Source: Antitrichia curtipendula
Taxonomy: Eukaryota > Streptophyta > Bryopsida > Hypnales > Leucodontaceae
DNA: 64,000 nucleotides
NCBI GenBank assembly: GCA_951230915.1
Contig: OX579639.1
Coordinates: forward strand, 7,316,001 to 7,380,000
Reading direction: 5' to 3'
In this document: positions 11,282 through 22,982 of the stretch, piece by piece
How positions within the stretch are numbered: the first letter of the stretch is position 1
How the letters are laid out: each line of letters starts with the position of its first letter
The notes under the pieces: generated by a model
The model's database searches: none
Told to the model about the DNA's origin: nothing
The model's input: the letters and a program-made list of their open reading frames with translations, nothing else
Translations under genes and position numbers: made by a program

Positions 11282-12452
11282 TGTATAAAAGTAGTCCTTA
11301 TACTCTACTTGCTGGAACACTTTATAAAAAAGGTAAAGATGAAATTTTAAGACGATGTATCAATCCTAGTGAGATTCCTATCATCCTTCATGGATGTCAC
11401 AGTGATGCATGTTGTGGACACTTTGCAGGATTAGTAACTATTCAAAAAGCATTACAATCCGGCTATTAGTGGCCCACTATGTTTGTCGATGCCGCAACAT
11501 TTGTAAAGAAATGTGATCCCTTTCAAAGAGTAGGAAAACCTACTCCAAAATCTTCTATGCCTTTAACACCTATTCTAGCCCAGATTCCTTTTAAAAAATG
11601 AGGCATAGATTTTGTAGGACCAATCAATCCGCCAAATCGAGATGGAAGGAAAAGATACATTTTAGTTGCAACCGAATATGTAACCAAATGGGCTGAAGCC
11701 CTAGCCACAAGAAATGATGATGCCAACACAGTGGCTAAATTCTTGTATGAAAATATTATTACAAGATTTGATTGTCGCAAAGAATTAGTTAGTGATAGAG
11801 GAACTCATTTTGTCTATGACACTATCACCAAGTTGACAGAAAAATACTTTATAAAACATAGAAAGACTAGTCTCTATCATCCTAGAGCAAATGGGCAAAG
11901 AGAAAAGACTAATGGAATTTTATGTAAGATAACAACCAAAACTGTCCAAGGTTCAAACATAGACTAGGATGCTAGAGTGTTTGATGCTTTGTGGGCTTAT
12001 AGGACAACCTATAAAGTTACCACTAAAAGCACCCGTTTCCAATTAATCTATGGACAAGAAGCTATCTTACCCATAGAATTGGAAGTCCAATCAATATGAA
12101 TAGTAATTGAATATAGATTAGGGAATGAAGAATCTTTAATGGAAAGATATGCCATGTTAGAAAAATTGGATGAAATCAGAAGACAAGCCTATCTTAATAC
12201 TTTAGCAATGCAAAAACATAGAAAAAGCTATTATGATAGCAAATTAAAACCAAAAACTTGCATCCAAATGATTTGGTGTTATTGTATGATAGTCGTTTTC
12301 AAAAATTTCCAGGGAAATTTAAAATGAGATGGTTTGGTCCTTACAAAGTCTTTAATTCTTATCCTAATGAGTCAATTGAGTTAAAAGATTTTGAAGGAAA
12401 AATTCATCCAACCCGTTACAATGGATATCGACTTAAACCCTACATAATTTGA
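11275..12452 (+). pseudogene. pol: Integrase region of pol
   Basis: Joins cDNA to host DNA. The zinc-binding HHCC part is partly kept: 'GCHSDACCGHFAG' has the His pair, but the distal pair reads 'CDPFQR' and has lost one Cys. The catalytic core keeps the DDE residues: Asp in 'GIDFVGPI', Asp in 'VSDRGTHF' and Glu in 'ANGQREKTNG'. The C-terminal part ends '..HPTRYNGYRLKPYII' and a stop at 12450. In-frame stops fall at 11467, 11599, 11965 and about 12097, and a frameshift near 12255. The C terminus has no obvious chromodomain. Confidence 0.9.
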
Positions 12453-14080
12453 GGGCAAGTTATGTCTAAGTAGGGGGCAGGCTTATAAATAACTAAAATT
12501 TAATAATAAAATATAAAAAATATAAAATAATAATAAACTCTCATTTAAAATAATAATTAAATAATTAAATAATTAATAATAATAAATAAGTTTGCACAAT
12601 TGTATATATAGATTAGAAGGTCGAGTGAAAAATTGTCAAAGCCTAGTCATTGTCTTGTATACTAGAGTTGAAAATATGTCTAACAAGTTCATATATTATC
12701 TTGCATCCATTTGTCAGGGTTGATCATCATCTCTTGCTGCATTGCATACTGCAATCTAAGAGTGAGCATTTTGAGTTGCTGAGACGATGCAGAGGTTCTA
12801 GACATCTAGAGCATCCAGGTATAGTTCATCTGAACTGAAGCAATAGATTTTTTCTAGTCTTATTATACTGATTATTGTCTAATCATTGTTGTCATGATAA
12901 ATGATAAAAGATAAATCCCAGAGAGAATTAAATGATTAAATATTAATAATAATCTCTAAATGAGTTTTAAGTAAAATAAGAGAGAATATAATAAACGTTG
13001 AGAGAAATCTTCAAATAAAAGTCTATTACTTTTTCAACCAGTTGTCAAAAACATTTTCCGAGAGAAAAGAAAGAACTAATTGTCACGAACTTAAGTCTAA
13101 GAGTGAAATCCTGTAAGCATGAAAGAATATGATAATATAAAGAGTGACCTCTGTGTTAGTCATAAATTGAAAGTTTAAATTGTTCATATACCAAAAGAAA
13201 AGTATCATACTTGAATCGGTCAATTCAAAACCACTTCATAAGGAAAAGATAATGAGAGAATATGATAAAACTGAGTGTATTTCTATTCTCAATGAGTGTA
13301 AAAGAAAAACAATACCAAGACTGTAAAAAAAAAAGAAATTGTAACTTAAGAGTGTTCTTTATAAATACTAAGATTAATTAAGTGAATGAGAGAATGAATG
13401 AATAAACTTATTGAGAGAAAATGAGAGTTAAAACAAGGTGACTTGTAAGAAAAACAATTTCCTAGTGAAAAATAGAATAATCTCTTCTTTCTAAGTATCT
13501 ATTCTTGAAAAACATGATAAATAATAATTTCTCTAAGTCTACGTATTAGTCTATGTATTATAGTATTACACAGTGAGTTAAAACTCTAGATTATATCGAT
13601 ATTTATAGTTTCGTATGTCTCTATGTTTTAAATAGCTTCCCAAGAAAGGTGTCTACCGTTGAGTTGATTATTGAGGCGTGAAGTAAAATAAAGCCCAGTA
13701 ATCAGATAAGATTGCAGATATAGACATAAGTTGAAAGTGTAATAAACCTGTTTGTTGAGAATATTGAGGGAATAGTGAGAAATTGAGTAATCTTGTTGTG
13801 AGTAGTTGACTATATGTAAGATAAAGGAATAAAACATATTGAGAAAAAATGTGTGAAAAGAGAAAATGAGCGTAATGGTAAGTTGGAGAGTCTGCCAATC
13901 TATTCAATGATAAGGAATTGAAGCACTAAAAGAAGAAAGAAAAGAAAGACAACAGATTTGGGAAGAAGAAATGCCTTAATTTTGAAAACCCTTTAGTCTA
14001 TGTGTCGAGTCTAACAACTAAACTTCTACAGATCATCGAGAGAAATTCACCAGATGGGGAAGAAAAAACAATGCAAGGTG
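12453..14080. other. AT-rich spacer between pol and accessory ORF
   Basis: Noncoding. A first polypurine-like motif, 'AAGTAGGGGGCAGG', lies at about 12469-12482, only 20 bases after the pol stop. Then come AT-only stretches (12495-12600) and a purine-rich part (about 12900-13450) in which the word GAGAGAA recurs many times at irregular spacing. I see no ORF or insertion boundary that I can support. Confidence 0.55.
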
Positions 14081-17000
14081 ATGTCAATACCACTACTGGA
14101 GTTTCCATCCGCACTTATAGCAAAATTTGATGAAAATCAAATTAAGCTATTAAAGAAAGTAGGAATATGGGAGTATCTACAGTTTGTATGACCTCCCCCA
14201 GATATGCAGTTGGTTACCGACTTCGTTGTTACCAGCAACTATGGTCAAATGAAAAAAATGGTACTCTAAGGCAGAACAGTGAAGTTCACATCAAAAGGCA
14301 TAGCTGAGATCCTGCATATGCCACTAAAAAGAGACCGATGCATACTATTTGAGCATCTCACCCATGAAGAAAAGACAGAGGTATTTCAAGAGAACCTCAC
14401 TAAAGCCAAAGTAAATGATGGTTGGGATCTCATTCATATTCCATATGAGCCTTTAGCGACTTTCTTAATCTTCATCAATCAACACTTTTTTTGGGCTCTT
14501 CAATTTATGATTGCAACAGATGAAGTAATACATGTTGGACTTAAGGCATGGAAAGAAGGAAGAATTGATTGGGCATATATAGCCTATGACTATATGCTAG
14601 AAGATATGGCTGCCAAGCAAAATCGGAAATCTATTTTTTTAATATCAGCCCATCTTATTTCAACATTTTGTCAATATAATTTCAATTATTTGCCAAATGT
14701 AGAAAAAAATGAGCCATTATTGGAAATTCAAACAATTGATACTATTTCAACACCAATCCCGGAGGATATAAAAGAGAAAGGACCATCTATGTCAGATTCA
14801 ATACCAAATGAATCTGATTTTAGGACGAATGAAGGAGAATTCAATGCACATGTTGAGTTACTCCTGGTTCTCAAAGAATATCAGGAGAACCAAAGACTTC
14901 TAAATTTGGAGATAGACTCTTATAAAATTAAAGAGATTGCGTGGCAAGACCAAGTACGGATACTAGAAGTCTCAAAAATCAAATTACAAGATATGTATCG
15001 AGAAATTGACTTTCTCTTGAAGGCAAAAACACAAGAATGTCAAGACTTGAAATCGGAGAATGAAAAGCTTCAAAACCAAAGGAATGAAACAAATAAACAT
15101 TGCCAACTCTTGGAGTCTCAAACAGATGAAATGCAAGATGAGATTACAAACCTTAAGTGTCAACTAGAAGAAGTTAAAAATCAACCTAAAATTCAAGAGC
15201 CAGAGATACTCAGTACTACACCAAGAGTAAAAGAGCCGGAGCAAACTATACGATTATTGGGAAGTACCAATGATGAGTTGCACAAAGAGTTGGACACTGC
15301 AGTGGACTTGGTTGGTGGAATCCAACAGTGTATGTGGCAACACCAACGAGATTCAGCTCCTACCTTTTCTCTATTTTGAACTTATGAGTTGCAGTGCAAT
15401 ATATACCTAAGTATATACACTTTTGAAAAGGGTCAAAAGATATCAGAGGACCAATTTGAGGAAGCATAGGAGACTGCAGCCAAATTTGACAACATGCGGA
15501 ATCTTCTTTGTGAGATGATCGTGCAAGGTGATCTCATTTTGACCCATTGGTCAGCCCTTTTCTATCCTATTGCTGGTTTGGGAGCAAGAGCCTTATTATA
15601 TTATGTAAATCTGGAGAAAAAACTGAGTCAGCGTCGGCGTGAGGATATGTTGGATATACCAAAGAGAAAGGTTCGAATTACAGACCAGCGTACCCAAATC
15701 AATTCAGATTTCTTGGCCGAAAGAGAAACCATGAATAAGTGGAAGATAGAGTTGGCGCAATTACGAGAATATATGAGGAACCAAGGTGATATCATTACTC
15801 TGTTGTGTGCAGTGACTAACGGTGAAGCCGTTGCGCAAAGAAGTGAGTTGATTGCTAGTCACTATATCTATAATCTTCAAAACGGGTATATAAGATTATC
15901 CAAGACTTTGATGCTCTTGGAAGAGGAAGTTTGCTTATAAGTAATGTCCAAGAAACATCTGTGTTTGGATTACCGCCTGCTACTTATGAGCCTGCGACTT
16001 GGATTACAATAAAGACTCTAGTGCAGGGATCGCCACTTACTTGTCACTTTTTTGGTCAATACTATCACATGTTTGATAATACCTCTATTGAAAGACCAAT
16101 ACCTTCTTGGAAAGCCTTGAAATGGCTTGTTGAAGACTATGACTTATCAGTCACTGAATCAATTCCCTATAATAAAGTGTATGAGCACAACTCTTCAGGA
16201 TGGCAAGAAAACCCGCCAATAGTAGTGGCTCGGGGAGGTCACTTAGTTCTACTACAACAAACCACGTGCGAACAAGTGGTTTCTAATAAACTATAATTTC
16301 AACCTAAAATTTGAGCATTGTTTAATAATGACTATAGGTTTCTATTGCCAAAATTTCAAACTCAAATAAAATATGAAATGATTTCTAGAAGAGGTTGAAA
16401 ATGAACTAAAATGGCATGTTTTTCAACTCAAAAATTTATAGAGAACACATTTAGATGACCATTGAATCAATATTCAACTCAAAATGAACTTTCAATAGAG
16501 AGTTATTTTTAGGAATTTTTTGTTCATTTTTTAGACAATTTTTTCTTATATAATATAGGGGTGTGAAAGTTATTTTTCAGTTCTAAAGTGTATCTTTTTA
16601 CTTCAAAAATTTGTAACTAATTATCATTAACAGATAAAAATATCAATAATTCAAAACATAAACTTTCAAAGTATGAAAATCTAATAATATTTTTTTTATT
16701 TTATTTTATTTAAAATTCAAAAAGTAAATAGGGGGTCCAAAGTTTTGATCGCACGTAGTTTCTAATGAACACTCTAAGTGACCTCTCCGAGAGCAGTGGT
16801 AACTAATAACCACTTTTGTCCGTGTAAAAGGCATTACAAATGGAGTCCTTATGCTACAATTGATTTAGTAGAATACAATTGGCCACATATTCCAGGATCA
16901 TTTGAGACTCCGGCATTGTATGCTGAAGCCTATAGAGCGTTTCACGTGGTGCATATTACAAACACTGATCTAGTGTGTTTTCAAGCAGCCGTATTTTGTG

Positions 17001-17360
17001 ACTTTCTCAGGATGATATGTGAAGATCATCATGTTATTATAATTAAATGTCAATAAATTTGACAGGTTACGACCTAAGTTCCATATCATGGTGAAGTTGC
17101 AGTATAAAAGTGCTTGTTGGCATTGAGTATTGGAGATCATATGTCTCACACATTTTCTATGGGGCCCACACTTGTGCTTCATCAATGAGTTCGGGATATC
17201 TCGACATAGCCATATGACAAAGTGGTTACTATCCCAACGCACCAACAACCTAAGATTGCTAGAACGTGACGATGAGGTCAACAAGGCAGTAGCCAAGGCA
17301 CACACAAAGAGAGTTCACCAACAAGACAACAATAGGAACAAGAGACCTAAGTACTATTGA
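14081..17360 (+). pseudogene. Accessory retrotransposon ORF downstream of pol, with coiled coil (broken)
   Basis: A long reading in the element's sense orientation after pol, where envelope-like or accessory ORFs of Athila/Tat elements sit. From ATG 14081 the frame runs with stops at about 14189 and 14267 to 15379, then in pieces 15494-15940, 15931-16296, 16778-17056 and 17130-17360. The first 170 residues ('KFTSKGIAEILHMPL', 'FFWALQFMIATDEVI', 'IDWAYIAYDYML') recall the helical host-like domains in accessory ORFs of large plant gypsy elements. Residues about 200-340 are a strong coiled coil (heptads with Leu/Ile, rich in Glu, Lys and Gln). A later part has aromatic patches ('SWKALKWLVEDYDL'). 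The last 70 residues are basic. A 470-bp insertion splits it at 16288. There is no signal peptide or clear membrane anchor, so I do not call it an envelope. Confidence 0.55.
16279..16766. mobile_element. 470-bp insertion in the accessory ORF, 9-bp target duplication
   Basis: The sequence GTTTCTAAT stands at 16279-16287 and again at 16758-16766. Between them lie 470 bp of AT-rich DNA with no ORF. Cutting it out rejoins the accessory ORF ('CEQVVSN' to the reading before 'AVVTNNHFCPC'). A 9-bp duplication is typical of Mutator-like elements, but I see no convincing terminal inverted repeat, so the class is open. Confidence 0.6.
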
Positions 17361-17391
17361 CGGGGACGCCAATAGGCTAAGTAGGGGGCTA
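17358..17391 (+). promoter_or_regulatory. First full polypurine-tract junction (internal)
   Basis: Just after the accessory ORF stop stand 'TTGACGGGGACGCCAATAG' and then 'AAGTAGGGGGCTA', followed by TGTAG. The same block recurs at 22296-22332, directly before the true 3' LTR. It therefore looks like the plus-strand primer and LTR start of a related element, left inside this one. What follows (TGTAGACTTAAAAC) differs from the outer LTR. Confidence 0.7.
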
Positions 17392-20050
17392 TGTAGACTT
17401 AAAACTTTTTAGGAAAATAGTATTTTTAGAAGATTAGCCTATTAGGGCCCCTTAGTTGAGAAAATTTGGAAATAAAGTAACTTTTAAAGTAAAAAATTGC
17501 CTATAAATGTAAATAGGATTATTTTATTAGGATGGATGAAAAAAAATAAAAAATAAAAACGAAATTCAAAATGGATGAATGGAGTGCGACCATTTGCACC
17601 CATTCAAATATTTAGAAATCAAAACTATAAATAGACACAAAAATATGAAAATTTTGACAAAGTATGTAAGACCCAAATTATATTATAATATATATTTCTC
17701 ATGATTATTATATTTTTGAATTATTATTGTTATTGTTTGTGTGAGGGAAATTAGAGTTGTGTGTGTGCTGTGTTGAGATTCTATGTTATTTTCTTTTTGT
17801 CCTAGGCTGTCTCGAGTTGGAATTACTGTGATCGGTGGAGTGTAATGAGAAAAATGGAGGAAGCTTTTGAGAAATTGAATGTGCTGCGGTGGTCGGAAAG
17901 AAGCTCAAGAGATTTGTGCGTAGAAATTGCGGAGTGAGCAATCGGGTGTTGGCAGCATTGATTGAACGGTCTATGCAAGATATTGAAGCGTCCGATTTGG
18001 AAACTGGATCTGGTTGCATCAAATTCTGAGTGTTGGAGTGGAATCTACAAGAGATCGATTGGTGCCGTGAAAGAAGACTGGTGAACCTGCTCTGGCTGTG
18101 CATTAAATTGGATTGGCGACTAAACAATTGAAATTGAGATCAGATTGTTGCGATCGCCATTGCTCCTTGCAATCTCGAACTGATCGAGACCTGTCTGTTG
18201 TTGGTTGGGGTGGAAAATTTGAGATTGGATGCAGAGTTGGATGATTCAGGTGTGTACTAAAACTTGAAATTTCAAATCAAATTTGAATTGAAATTAGCAG
18301 GGATACCTAGCCAATTCATCCTCATCTTGATCGTGAGTGATCAATTGATCCAAAATCTCCGCCACATTGGTGTGTGATACGATCAAAATGGAAATTGACA
18401 ATCCGGAAACCAAATCAGAGGGTACAGCAACTAACTCAAGCACGCACAATTAGGGTTGATTGCAGAATCAAATTTGTGAGCTTGAGTACCATGAGGGTGT
18501 TGTTTGAAGATTAAATTGACTACTGAATCGAAATCCAAAACAAATTGGGACAAAATCGGCTAAAATTCGTAATCACTATGGAACCTAGATGTTTCACCAA
18601 ACACCAAAATTTTGAGATATACCTCAAATTTGTGATAAGAAGGGTGGGATGAAGATCCCACCAAGTGTGTAATTGAGATTCTGCATGAAATTTCATCAAA
18701 TCTCATTAAAATTGTAATTGGAGGCGCGGCAGTCTGCGACCGGCGCGCGACTCCGACGAGCTCCCCGATCAGGGATTCGACCTACGGGTTTGGGTCAATT
18801 GCACAGTCACGGTCACGGGCTTGGGCAGTCGGGCCCGACTGCATGGTCAAAGGACCAGGTTTGAAGACCACGCCACACAGTCTGGGGGTTTGGTCTCGAG
18901 TTCGGGCGGTCAAAGGCAGCTGTGTCTTGAAGTCGTGGTCTTGGGTTAAACGGATAAGTGAATTAATTTAAATTTATTAATTTAATTAATTATTTATTAA
19001 TTCCTTGAGTTATTTTATAGTAATTTGTTGTGATTTTTTTTAGTTTTAGAATTTATAATGATATATTATAAATAATTGTTGAAGTCTTGTTGGTGTGTTG
19101 GTATGTTTATTTGTTTATGTGTAAATTGTAAATTGTACCAATGTATGTTTTGTATAAATTCAAAGATTAATAATGTGGTTTGGATTCATTTGACATAATT
19201 TGAGAAAAGAATGAAAGAACTATTTGACATCACCATACATTGCACACTTACTAGGAATTATTTGACATAGAATACGGACCCGTTAGTCATTTCTGCACGA
19301 TTGCATTAGCTGTAGATTGACTGGACTATTTGCCATAAAAACATAAAAAGGTATAATGAACGAACTACGTATATATTGTTTTATAAGTACTATCTTGTTA
19401 TGACTACATCCTAGTGCATGCATCATATAAGATTCATTTGACAAAACCTGATTTATTTGATAAAGAATGATTTGACTTCCCTTAGAACATTATATAGGAC
19501 TGGGACTTTATACATACATTGGTAACGGACTGGCCAACAAATTTTACACATGGAAATAAGAGTGATATGATATAACACTAAACTTGTAAATATAAATCTA
19601 TTTAAAAGTGATTTTTAGTCATAAAGCGTTAGACTGATTTAACCTTTCCCTAGAGTGAAAACCTAGGATGATGAAGCATGTCATATACCTTTTGCAAAAC
19701 CTACTCTTACAAAACCTAGGATAAAGAAGCATGTCATATACAATAGCGATCGCCATTGCTCCCCGATGACATGCTTCTTCATCCTGGGTTTTGTAAGAGT
19801 GCAAAATCTAGTTTGAGATGTGAGAGTGGAAAATTTTAAGATGGATAGGTTTGAGATATTTGGTTAAAATTATTACTTTGTAGAATTGAATAATGTAGTT
19901 TTGAGTATTAAAATATATAATGGATATTAAAATGGAGATTTTTATTTCTAGATATAATTGTAGGAAGGATAGAATTTTTAATGCAAGCAATAATTATGGA
20001 AGTCAAATTTATTATTTTCATCAATCTAAAGAGAGTTTATTAAATCAACT
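17392..20050. other. Noncoding internal region, possible foreign LTR start, GC-rich patch, hairpin
   Basis: Starts like an LTR (TGTAGACTTAAAAC) right behind a polypurine tract, but I cannot find its end or a second copy. Positions 18720-18960 form a GC-rich island in AT-rich DNA and contain the perfect 18-bp palindrome GCAGTCGGGCCCGACTGC at 18825-18842. The phrase GCGATCGCCATTGCTCC occurs both near 18149 and near 19745. A long hairpin lies at 19703-19800. No coding region is supported. Confidence 0.5.
19703..19800. repeat. Inverted repeat / hairpin with 35-nt arms
   Basis: Arms 19703-19737 and 19766-19800 pair almost throughout (left arm starts ACTCTTACAAAACCTAGGAT, right arm ends ATCCTGGGTTTTGTAAGAGT). 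The loop is 28 nt. A direct copy of part of the arm ('gaagcatgtcatatac') stands upstream at about 19674, and again at about 20086 in the next ORF region. Confidence 0.8.
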
Positions 20051-20999
20051 TTAAGATAAAGACTTAGAAGTTAGAGACCTTGAAGAAGCATGTCATATAC
20101 ATTTTGAGTGTGGTAGGGAAGAATACAAAAATTTATGAAAAGCTCAATATGATATAAAGTGTTTGACGACTAGTCTAGATGAAGCTAATAATGAGAAAGA
20201 AAATTTATTACAGCAAATTCATGAGTTTGGAATCAAGATTGATGCATATGGTAATCAACAAGTAAAATTGTATAAAGAAAATGAGTCTATAAATGCTTTG
20301 ATGGAGACTATTAAGCAAGAGCTTAAAATTCTTTTTGATGAAGTTATATGCTTCAAGAGCATTATATCCACAAAGGATAAAGAGCACAAAATTGAGGTTG
20401 ATGCAATGAAAAAAGAGTTGTCTAATATATTAAAGGACTTAGCTACCAATTTAAGAGTCAAAGAAGAAATTGTTGCCTTTGACACAATACAAAAACAAGA
20501 AATTTGGATGCTTGAAGCTAAAATACAAGTGCAACAGAAAAAGCAAACCATGCTTGAAAAGCAAATTGTTGCATTAATCCAAGAAAGAAAAGCTCTTACT
20601 ATAAACAATGAAAATTCAATGTTAGAAGTTGCATCACTTATAGAAGGCAATAGTTTTCTTTCTGCAATGTTAGACAATTATATGAATGTTGAGATTTTGT
20701 TACTCAAGAGTAAGTTGTTTACTACATTGAGCGAGAGGAATCAAGAATTTACACATGCTAAATGCCTTGAAGATGAACTAAAGAAACTTGAAAGTAAGAT
20801 GAATTTGCTTAATGATCAACAAGCTAATTATGTAAAGGAGAATGCCCTTTTGGTGCAAGAAAATATATCCTTAAAAGAACAATGTGAGACACTTCTCAAT
20901 GTAAATAATGCCAAAGCTAATGGTGAAAATATTAGACTTAATAATGAATCACCATTAAGAGAATGTTTAACCTTTATAGAAGTGTTAGCAAATAAATAA
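20051..20999 (+). CDS. Coiled-coil ORF in the retrotransposon's extra 3' segment
   Basis: The clean part runs from 20163 to 20999 (278 codons). The same frame extends upstream to about 20051 through one stop ('DKDLEVRDLEEACHIHFECG'). It is almost entirely predicted coiled coil: long heptad runs rich in Glu, Lys, Leu, Asn and Gln, such as 'KAKCLEDELKKLE'-type segments, with no glycine or proline breaks for long stretches. A separate frame at 21093-21491 ('SSYHEVLILKCNKKFTCAL') may continue it. No catalytic motif is seen. It could be a structural or Gag-like protein of another element captured here; host origin cannot be excluded. Confidence 0.45.
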
Positions 21000-22295
21000 A
21001 ATATTAAAATCAAAAGAAATGAAGATACTTTAAAGGACCAACCAGCCGTATTATTTGAGGAAAATCAATACATTGTTCAAGAAACTAAATTTGTGAAGAA
21101 AAATAAAATATCATCCTATCATGAAGTTTTGATATTGAAATGTAATAAAAAATTTACATGCGCCCTTTCATTAAAAAGTACAAAATTTTATGCTTCTTCC
21201 AATATTGTATACCAACCCCAAAGTAAAAATAATCAAGATGGAACTACAGTTATGAAAGAAGGAGAAACAAATGATTTGTCTCCTAAACAAAATTTTAGTA
21301 TGGCTATTGTGCCTTGTACAATAAAACAAGAATACTTCAAATTTTATATAATACTATTTTTTCTTAGAGAAAATAAAAGACATTTAATAAAAATATCGGT
21401 CATAATATACATTAAGATTCAACAAAGAATGTGGGACCCTGGTGGATTGCACCATTATTTTTCTTGGGATGCAATTAGAGTGAATGATTAATTGCCTTAT
21501 TTTCCAACTAATAAACATTTATTTAAAATGAAATGAAAATAAGAATATCAGTACAAAATATAAAGACTTTAGATATTTAAACGAGTAAGTAAATAATAAA
21601 TAAAATTGAACTTTGAAAGAACAATATAAATAGTCAAGAGAAAATTAATTTGAGCCAGTCAAGTGATAGAATTCAACTAGTCAAAATGAATGAAAGATAA
21701 TAAAGACTTTGATTGATAAATAAACTAATCATATTTGATTTGGGTCTCATAGATAAAAGAAAATTACATGTATCAAATCAAGCTTGTGATTGAAGTCTAC
21801 TTAAATTAACTTCAACATCAGAAGTTCAAGAGTCAAACTAATAAGAATGTTGATTTCTAAAAATTTGATGAGTGATCTTAATGAACCAATAAATAAAGGA
21901 TCTATAATAATATTTATAAGAGAGAAAACCAGAGTTTGAAGTTTGAATGAAGCCAAAGTTAGCTATTTGTTCAATCAAATGGATAATAATACTAGTTTTA
22001 ATTATTTATTTATTTATTTATTTATTTATATTTTCTTTTTTTTAAATAAAATAGTCTAAATAATAAGCAAGACAAACTTGAAGGAACTTAAAAGAAATTC
22101 CATAGAAAAGATACATATGAAAAAGACTAATTGACAAAGGAATTAATTAAAGAGAAAGTGATGAAAAAAAAACACTATCTTATTTAAAGAACAAACTATG
22201 TGAAGATACCGTTGATTAATTTGACTACGTCTGAACATTCAAGAGCAAAGGCAACGACAAGATGCTCATTGGAATAAGAAGACTAAAATGAATTG
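21000..22295. other. AT-rich 3' untranslated region of the retrotransposon
   Basis: Apart from the short open frame 21093-21491 (132 codons, basic, no recognised domain) the segment is AT-rich. It has a TTTA microsatellite at about 22002-22030 (ATTTATTTATTTATTT). Nothing else is supported. Confidence 0.5.
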
Positions 22296-22327
22296 ACGAG
22301 GACGTCAATAGTTTTAGTAGGGGGCTA
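22296..22327 (+). promoter_or_regulatory. Polypurine tract directly before the 3' LTR
   Basis: 'TTGACGAGGACGTCAATAG' then 'TAGTAGGGGGCTA' immediately precede the LTR start at 22328. The purine run AGTAGGGGG is the expected plus-strand primer. It is almost the same as the block at 17358-17391. Confidence 0.8.
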
Positions 22328-22982
22328 TGTAGTATACCTAGTTTTTCTTTACTTTAACAAATTGTCTTTTGCAGTGGGAAAACAACTTAGATCACAGCTA
22401 GTTCCTCTAATGGTGAGTGAACATGAAAATAATTTGTTTAGGGATCCAAAATGATGTGAGTAGCTCAAGAACTGAAAGGTGACAATTTATTTAGGTGACT
22501 CTAGGAGACTAATAGTCGTCACTGTAGATATAAGGAGAATTTTTCCTTTCTTTCTCTCTCTTCCTTTTGGGCCCTCTTTGGGTTTGGTGTGTGTATGTGT
22601 TTGTAGTTTAGGATTTTATGTGTACTTGTTTGAGAATATTTTTTCTGAGTAATAATAAGCTTTAAGCGTATACTTTTAATTGTATGTGTAAGTCCTAGAG
22701 ATTGGACATTTTTGTGTGTGTATTATTAAAATCCTAGCAATTGGATAATGTAAGAAATTGTGAGTACCTAAAGATTGGATAAGTGAGTTCGTGGTTGTAG
22801 CTTGAAGTTGAAGTTGTATCTAGATTTGTATATGATTTGATTTAGCCAATGATTGGCTTTATAATTTGTGTTTTATTCATTATCTTCCTATTCCATTACA
22901 AAATTCCCTGTGAACGAACTTTTGCCACTAAACTACAATAAAAATGACAATCCCATGCGGTGTGTTACTTTTTGGTTCGACA
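22328..22982 (+). repeat. 3' LTR (655 bp)
   Basis: Begins TGTAGTATACCTAG and ends TGGTTCGACA. It differs from the 5' LTR at about nine positions and has the same length. The target duplication GATTG follows directly. Confidence 0.95.

Noticed and set aside
12469..12482. AAGTAGGGGGCAGG right after pol as the true 3' polypurine tract
   Set aside because: No LTR start follows (reads GCTTATAAATAAC) and the accessory ORF lies downstream. It may be a central polypurine tract, which I cannot show.
14081..17360. Envelope gene making this an endogenous retrovirus-like element
   Set aside because: No signal peptide, transmembrane anchor or cleavage site is visible; position alone is not enough.
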